From Marthasterias glacialis (lineage: Eukaryota; Echinodermata; Asteroidea; Forcipulatida; Asteriidae): a DNA stretch of 64,000 nucleotides. Position 1 is the stretch's first letter. Every line of letters begins with the position of its first letter. Under the pieces are notes generated by a model. That model was not told where the DNA came from. It searched no databases and saw only the letters and a list, made by a program, of their open reading frames with translations. The DNA lies in assembly GCA_911728455.2 (NCBI GenBank), contig OU452228.1, positions 5,766,001-5,830,000 of the forward strand, given 5' to 3'. Below are positions 59,625 through 64,000 of this stretch, piece after piece. A program made the position numbers and the translations under genes.

Positions 59625-61575
59625 TTGTTTTCACTCTGTTACAGCTTCGTGTACAAAAGTGCCATTAGACAGGCTTTTGAAGCGCATTCGGAGCAGCCCC
59701 GCTCCCTGGTGGTTTCAAGGTGGAAGATGGCCCTGGCTGGCCGGGAAAACCAGATTTTCGGATGCAGGACTATGGCAGCTACCTGCAGGTACAAGAAATT
59801 TCTCTCTAGCCCCATTATTTCTGGAGTTATTGGCCGTGGTGCAGCCGACTTCTTTTTTTCGGCGTTTTTTTTTGCTGGCTTCAGTCCAGCACACACGTAT
59901 AGGGGCCTTTGCTATTGTTGACGTACACACAGCATGGCCGTATGCACTGGACATCCTCGGGGTGTCCTCACTCCGCAGTCCCTGGCATCCTCCCTGTTTA
60001 TTCCGCAGCCCCAAGACCGGCATTTCTGGAAAGCCCATGAGCAGGGCTTTCCAACAGTGTTAGACTTTTCACTTTCACGCCATTATTTTGGGAGATAGAG
60101 CGGTTGCTAAGTCTTGTTTTCACTCTGTTACAGCTTCGTGTACAAAAGTGCCATCAGACAGGCTTTTGAAGCGCATTCGGAGCAGCCCCGCTCCCTGGAG
60201 GTTTCAAGGTGGAAGATGGCCCTGGCTGGCCGGAAAAACCAGATTTTCGGATGCAGGACTATGGCAGCTATCTGCAGGTACAAGAAATTTCTCTCTAGCC
60301 CCATTATTTCTGGAGTTATTGGCCGTGGTGCTGCCGACTTCTTTTTTCGGCGTTTTTTTTTGCTGGCTTCGGTCCAGCACACACGTATATGGGCCTTTGC
60401 TATTGTTGACGTACACACAGCATGGCCTTTTGCACTGGACATCCTCGGGGTGTCCTCACTCCGCGGTCCCTGGCATCCTCTCTGCTTATCCCGCAGCCCC
60501 AAGACCGGCATTTCTGGAAAGCCCATGAGCAGGGCTTTCCAACAGTGTCAGACTTGTCACTTTCCCGCCATTACTTTGGGAGATAGAGCCGTTGCTAAGT
60601 CTTGTTTTCACTCTGTTACAGCTTCGTGTACAAAAGTGCCATTATACAGGCTTTTGAAGCGCATTCGGAGCAGCCCCGCTTCCTGGTGGTTTCAAGGTGG
60701 AAGATGGCCCTGGCTGGCCGGGAAAACCAGATTTTCGGATGCAGGACTATGGCAGCTACCTGCAGGTACAAGAAATTTCTCTCTAGCCCCATTATTTCTG
60801 GAGTTATTGGCCGTGGTGCTGCCGACTTCTTTTTTCGGTGTTTTTTTTGCTGGCTTCGTTCCAGCACACACGTATAGGGGCCTTTGCTATTGTTGACGTA
60901 CACACAGCATGGCCTTTTGCACTGGACATCCTCGGGGTGTCCTCACTCCGCGGTCCCTGGCATTCTCCCTGTTTATCCTGCAGCCCCAAGACCGGCATTT
61001 CTGGAAAGCCCATGAGCAGGGCTTTCCAACAGTGTCAGACTTGTCACTTTCCCGCCATTACTTTGGGAGATAGAGCCGTTGCTAAGTCTTGTTTTCACTC
61101 TGTTACTGCTTCGTGTACAAAAGTGCCATTAGACAGGCTTTTGAAGCGCATTCGGAGCAGTCCCGCTCCCTGGTGGTTTCAAGGTAGAAGATGGCCCTGG
61201 CTGGCCGGGAAAACCAGATTTTCGGATGCAGGACTATGGCAGCTACCTGCAGGTACAAAAAAATTCTCTCTAGCCCCATTATTTCTGGAGTTATTGGCCG
61301 TGGTGCTGCCGACTTCTTTTTTCGGCGTTTTTTTTGCTGGCTTCGGTCCAGCACACACGTATAGGGGCCTTTGCTATTGTTGACGTACACACATCATGGC
61401 CGTATGCACTGGACATCCTCGGGGTGTCCTCACTCCGCGGTCCCTGGCATCCTCCCTGTTTATCCCGCAGCCCCAAGACCGGCATTTCTGGAAAGCCCAT
61501 GAGCAGGGCTTTCCAACAGTGTCAGACTTGTCACTTTCCCGCCATTACTTTGGGAGATAGAGCCGTTGCTAAGTC

Positions 61576-64000
61576 TTGTTTTCACTCTGTTACAGCTTCG
61601 TGTACAAAAGTGCCATTAGACAGGCTTTTGAAGCGCATTCGGAGCAGCCCCGCTCCCTGGTAGTTTCAAGGTGGAAGATGGCCCTGGCTTGCCGGGAAAA
61701 CCAGATTTTCGGATGCAGGACTATGGCAGCTACCTGCAGGTACAAAAAATTTCTCTCTAGCCCCATTATTTCTGGAGTTATTGGCCGTGGCGCTGCCGAC
61801 TTCTTTTTTTCGGCGTTTTTTTTTGCTGGCTTCAGTCCAGCACACACGTATAGGGGCCTTTGCTATTTTTGACGTACACACAGCATGGCCGTATGCACTG
61901 GACATCCTTGGGGTGTCCTCACTCCGCGGTCCCTGGCATCCTCCCTGTTTATCCCGCAGCCCCAAGACCGGCATTTCTGGAAAGCCCATGAGCAGGGCTT
62001 TCCAACAGTGTCAGACTTGTCACTTTCCCGCCATTACTTTGGGAGATAGAGCCGTTGCTAAGTCTTGTTTTCACTCTGTTACAGCTTCGTGTACAAAAGT
62101 GCCATTAGACAGGCTTTTGAAGCGCATTCGGAGCAGCCCCGCTCCCTGGTAGTTTCAAGGTAGAAGATGGCCCTGGCTGGCCGGGAAAACCAGATTTTCG
62201 GATGCAGGACTATGGCAGCTACCTGCAGGTACAAGAAATTTCTCTCTAGCCCCATTATTTCTGGAGTTATTGGCCGTGGTGCTGCCGACTTCTTTTTTCG
62301 GTGTTTTTTTTGCTGGCTTCGGTCCAGCACACACGTATAGGGGCCTTTGCTATTGTTGACGTACACACAGCCTGGCCGTATGCACTGGACATCCTCGGGG
62401 TGTCCTCACTCCGCGGTCCTTGGCATCCTCCCTGTTTATCCCGCAGCCCCAAGACCAGCATTTCTGGAAAGCCCATGAGCAGGGCTTTCCAACAGTGTCA
62501 GACTTGTCACTTTCCCGCCATTACTTTGGGAGATAGAGCCGTTGCTAAGTCTTGTTTTCACTCTGTTACAGCTTCGTATACAAAAGTGCCATTAGACAGG
62601 CTTTTGAAGCGCATTCGGAGCAGCCCCGCTCCCTGGTGGTTTCAAGGTGGAAGATGGCCCTGGCTGGCCGGGAAAACCAGATTTTCGGATGCAGGACTAT
62701 GGCAGCTACCTGCAGGTACAAGAAATTTCTCTCTAGCCCCATTATTTCTGGAGTTATTGGCCGTGGTGCAGCCGACTTCTTTTTTTCGGCGTTTTTTTTT
62801 GCTGGCTTCAGTCCAGCACACACGTATAGGGGCCTTTGCTATTGTTGACGTACACACAGCATGGCCGTATGCACTGGACATCCTCGGGGTGTCCTCACTC
62901 CGCGGTCCCTGGCATCCTCCCTGTTTATTCCGCAGCCCCAAGACCGGCATTTCTGGAAAGCCCATGAGCAGGGCTTTCCAACAGTGTTAGACTTTTCACT
63001 TTCACGCCATTATTTTGGGAGATAGAGCGGTTGCTAAGTCTTGTTTTCACTCTGTTCCAGCTCCGTGTACAAAAGTGCCATCAGACAGGCTTTTGAAGCG
63101 CATTCGGAGCAGCCCCGCTCCCTGGTGGTTTCAAGGTGGAAGATGGCCCTGGCTGGCCGGAAAAACCAGATTTTCGGATGCAGGACTATGGCAGCTATCT
63201 GCAGGTACAAGAAATTTCTCTCTAGCCCCATTATTTCTGGAGTTATTGGCCGTGGTGCTGCCGACTTCTTTTTTCGGCGTTTTTTTTTGCTGGCTTCGGT
63301 CCAGCACACACGTATATGGGCCTTTGCTATTGTTGACGTACACACAGCATGGCCTTTTGCACTGGACATCCTCGGGGTGTCCTCACTCCGCGGTCCCTGG
63401 CATCCTCTCTGCTTATCCCGCAGCCCCAAGACCGGCATTTCTGGAAAGCCCATGAGCAGGGCTTTCCAACAGTGTCAGACTTGTCACTTTCCCGCCATTA
63501 CTTTGGGAGATAGAGCCGTTGCTAAGTCTTGTTTTCACTCTGTTACAGCTTCGTGTACAAAAGTGCCATTATACAGGCTTTTGAAGCGCATTCGGAGCAG
63601 CCCCGCTTCCTGGTGGTTTCAAGGTGGAAGATGGCCCTGGCTGGCCGGGAAAACCAGATTTTCGGATGCAGGACTATGGCAGCTACCTGCAGGTACAAGA
63701 AATTTCTCTCTAGCCCCATTATTTCTGGAGTTATTGGCCGTGGTGCTGCCGACTTCTTTTTTCGGTGTTTTTTTTGCTGGCTTCGTTCCAGCACACACGT
63801 ATAGGGGCCTTTGCTATTGTTGACGTACACATAGCATGGCCGTATGCACTGGACATCCTCGGGGTGTCCTCACTCCGCGGTCCCTGGCATTCTCCCTGTT
63901 TATCCTGCAGCCCCAAGACCGGCATTTCTGGAAAGCCCATGAGCAGGGCTTTCCAACAGTGTCAGACTTGTCACTTTCCCGCCATTACTTTGGGAGATAG
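61576..64000 (+). repeat. Last array segment, 6-monomer register, cut by window end
   Basis: Monomers start at 61576, 62065, 62552, 63041 and 63529; the last is 472 bases long here and nearly complete. The segment matches 58649-60900 at a displacement of exactly 2927 bp (58649 to 61576, 59138 to 62065, 59625 to 62552, 60114 to 63041, 60602 to 63529). Private changes: GCTATTTTTGACG near 61864, CTTCGTATAC near 62575, CTGTTCCAGCTCCGTG near 63053. The array shows no sign of ending. Confidence 0.9.

Larger units (their letters stand above)
55234..61575 (+). repeat. 13-monomer higher-order unit (6342 bp)
   Basis: Monomers start at 55234, 55724, 56211, 56699, 57187, 57676, 58163, 58649, 59138, 59625, 60114, 60602 and 61089. 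It matches the preceding 12-monomer unit at a displacement of 5856, then 5855 after a one-base loss near 56571 (CTGGATTCTCCC), as far as monomer 58649. It then carries one additional monomer and matches again at a displacement of 6342 (53283 to 59625, 53772 to 60114, 54260 to 60602). The two units are otherwise near-identical by eye. Confidence 0.9.
1596..64000 (+). repeat. Main satellite array, ~488-bp monomer, 128 copies
   Basis: One uninterrupted head-to-tail array; every monomer has the same orientation and order of motifs. Phase marker: TTGTTTTCACTCTG, with 128 occurrences or close variants. Spacings are mostly 487, 488 or 489 bp, with 475 four times, 486 five times and 490 six times. 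Most of the spread comes from two T-tracts (T6 or T7, then T8 to T10) around CGGCG. The copy at 2082-2568 holds 21 CpGs that I can count. Neighbours are very similar and copies several monomers apart are often near-identical, so higher-order units are present. Monomer starts are listed in the block entries. Nothing is inserted into the array: no transposon, gene or spacer. I do not recognise the family. A centromeric or pericentromeric role is possible but not shown by the sequence. Confidence 0.97.

Noticed and set aside
1596..64000. CRISPR array or other short-repeat-and-spacer system
   Set aside because: Units are ~488 bp and repeat in full. There are no short repeats separated by unique spacers and no cas-like genes.
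1596..64000. Tandem rRNA, 5S, snRNA or histone gene cluster
   Set aside because: No conserved rRNA, 5S, U-snRNA or histone sequence is present in the monomer, and I find no pol III A/B box pair (GGTTTCAAGG only loosely resembles a B box).

Overview
The window holds no gene that I can support. It is a eukaryotic satellite-DNA locus: about 1.3 kb of array edge followed by about 62.4 kb of one head-to-tail tandem repeat that runs off the right end. The monomer is about 488 bp (475-490). Using the motif TTGTTTTCACTCTG as a phase marker, I count 128 monomers starting between 1596 and 63529, all on the + strand, with a mean spacing of about 487.7 bp. There is no coding gene, tRNA, rRNA, CRISPR array, insertion sequence or bacterial-type operon.

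Organism: I do not recognise the satellite family. A homogenised tandem array with higher-order repeats points to a eukaryote, and the scale suggests pericentromeric, subtelomeric or other heterochromatin. More than a dozen CpG sites in the monomer have TpG or CpA variants in other copies, which is the mark of a CpG-methylated germline. That fits a vertebrate or another methylated animal better than an insect, nematode or yeast. This is inference.

Layout. 1-380: A+T-rich single-copy flank, no gene seen. 381-1289: two complete, strongly diverged, A+T-rich relatives of the satellite (458 and 451 bp). 1290-1595: a shortened transitional copy that starts as the diverged type and ends as the homogenised type. 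1596-9394: array with dimer and tetramer registers. 9395-22583: mosaic of trimeric units. 22584-31351: a 9-monomer unit of 4384 bp in two tandem copies. 31352-36699: shuffled pieces of the preceding unit, including 475-bp monomers. 36700-45475: dimers and an 8-monomer unit (3901 bp). 45476-49377: dimers and a 6-monomer register (2927 bp). 49378-61575: a 12-monomer unit (5856 bp) followed by a 13-monomer version with one extra monomer. 61576-64000: a further copy in the 6-monomer register, cut by the window end.

How it works together: there is no pathway here. The sequence records repeated unequal exchange and gene conversion, with old diverged monomers stranded at the edge and young multimers inside. 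Long open frames exist on both strands, but they follow from a monomer length near a multiple of three and a scarcity of stop codons. The features most worth a second look are the preserved array edge, the nested-marker 475/486-bp lineage, the one-monomer gain, the CpG-decay signature, and a splice-acceptor/donor-like pair kept in both old and young monomers.
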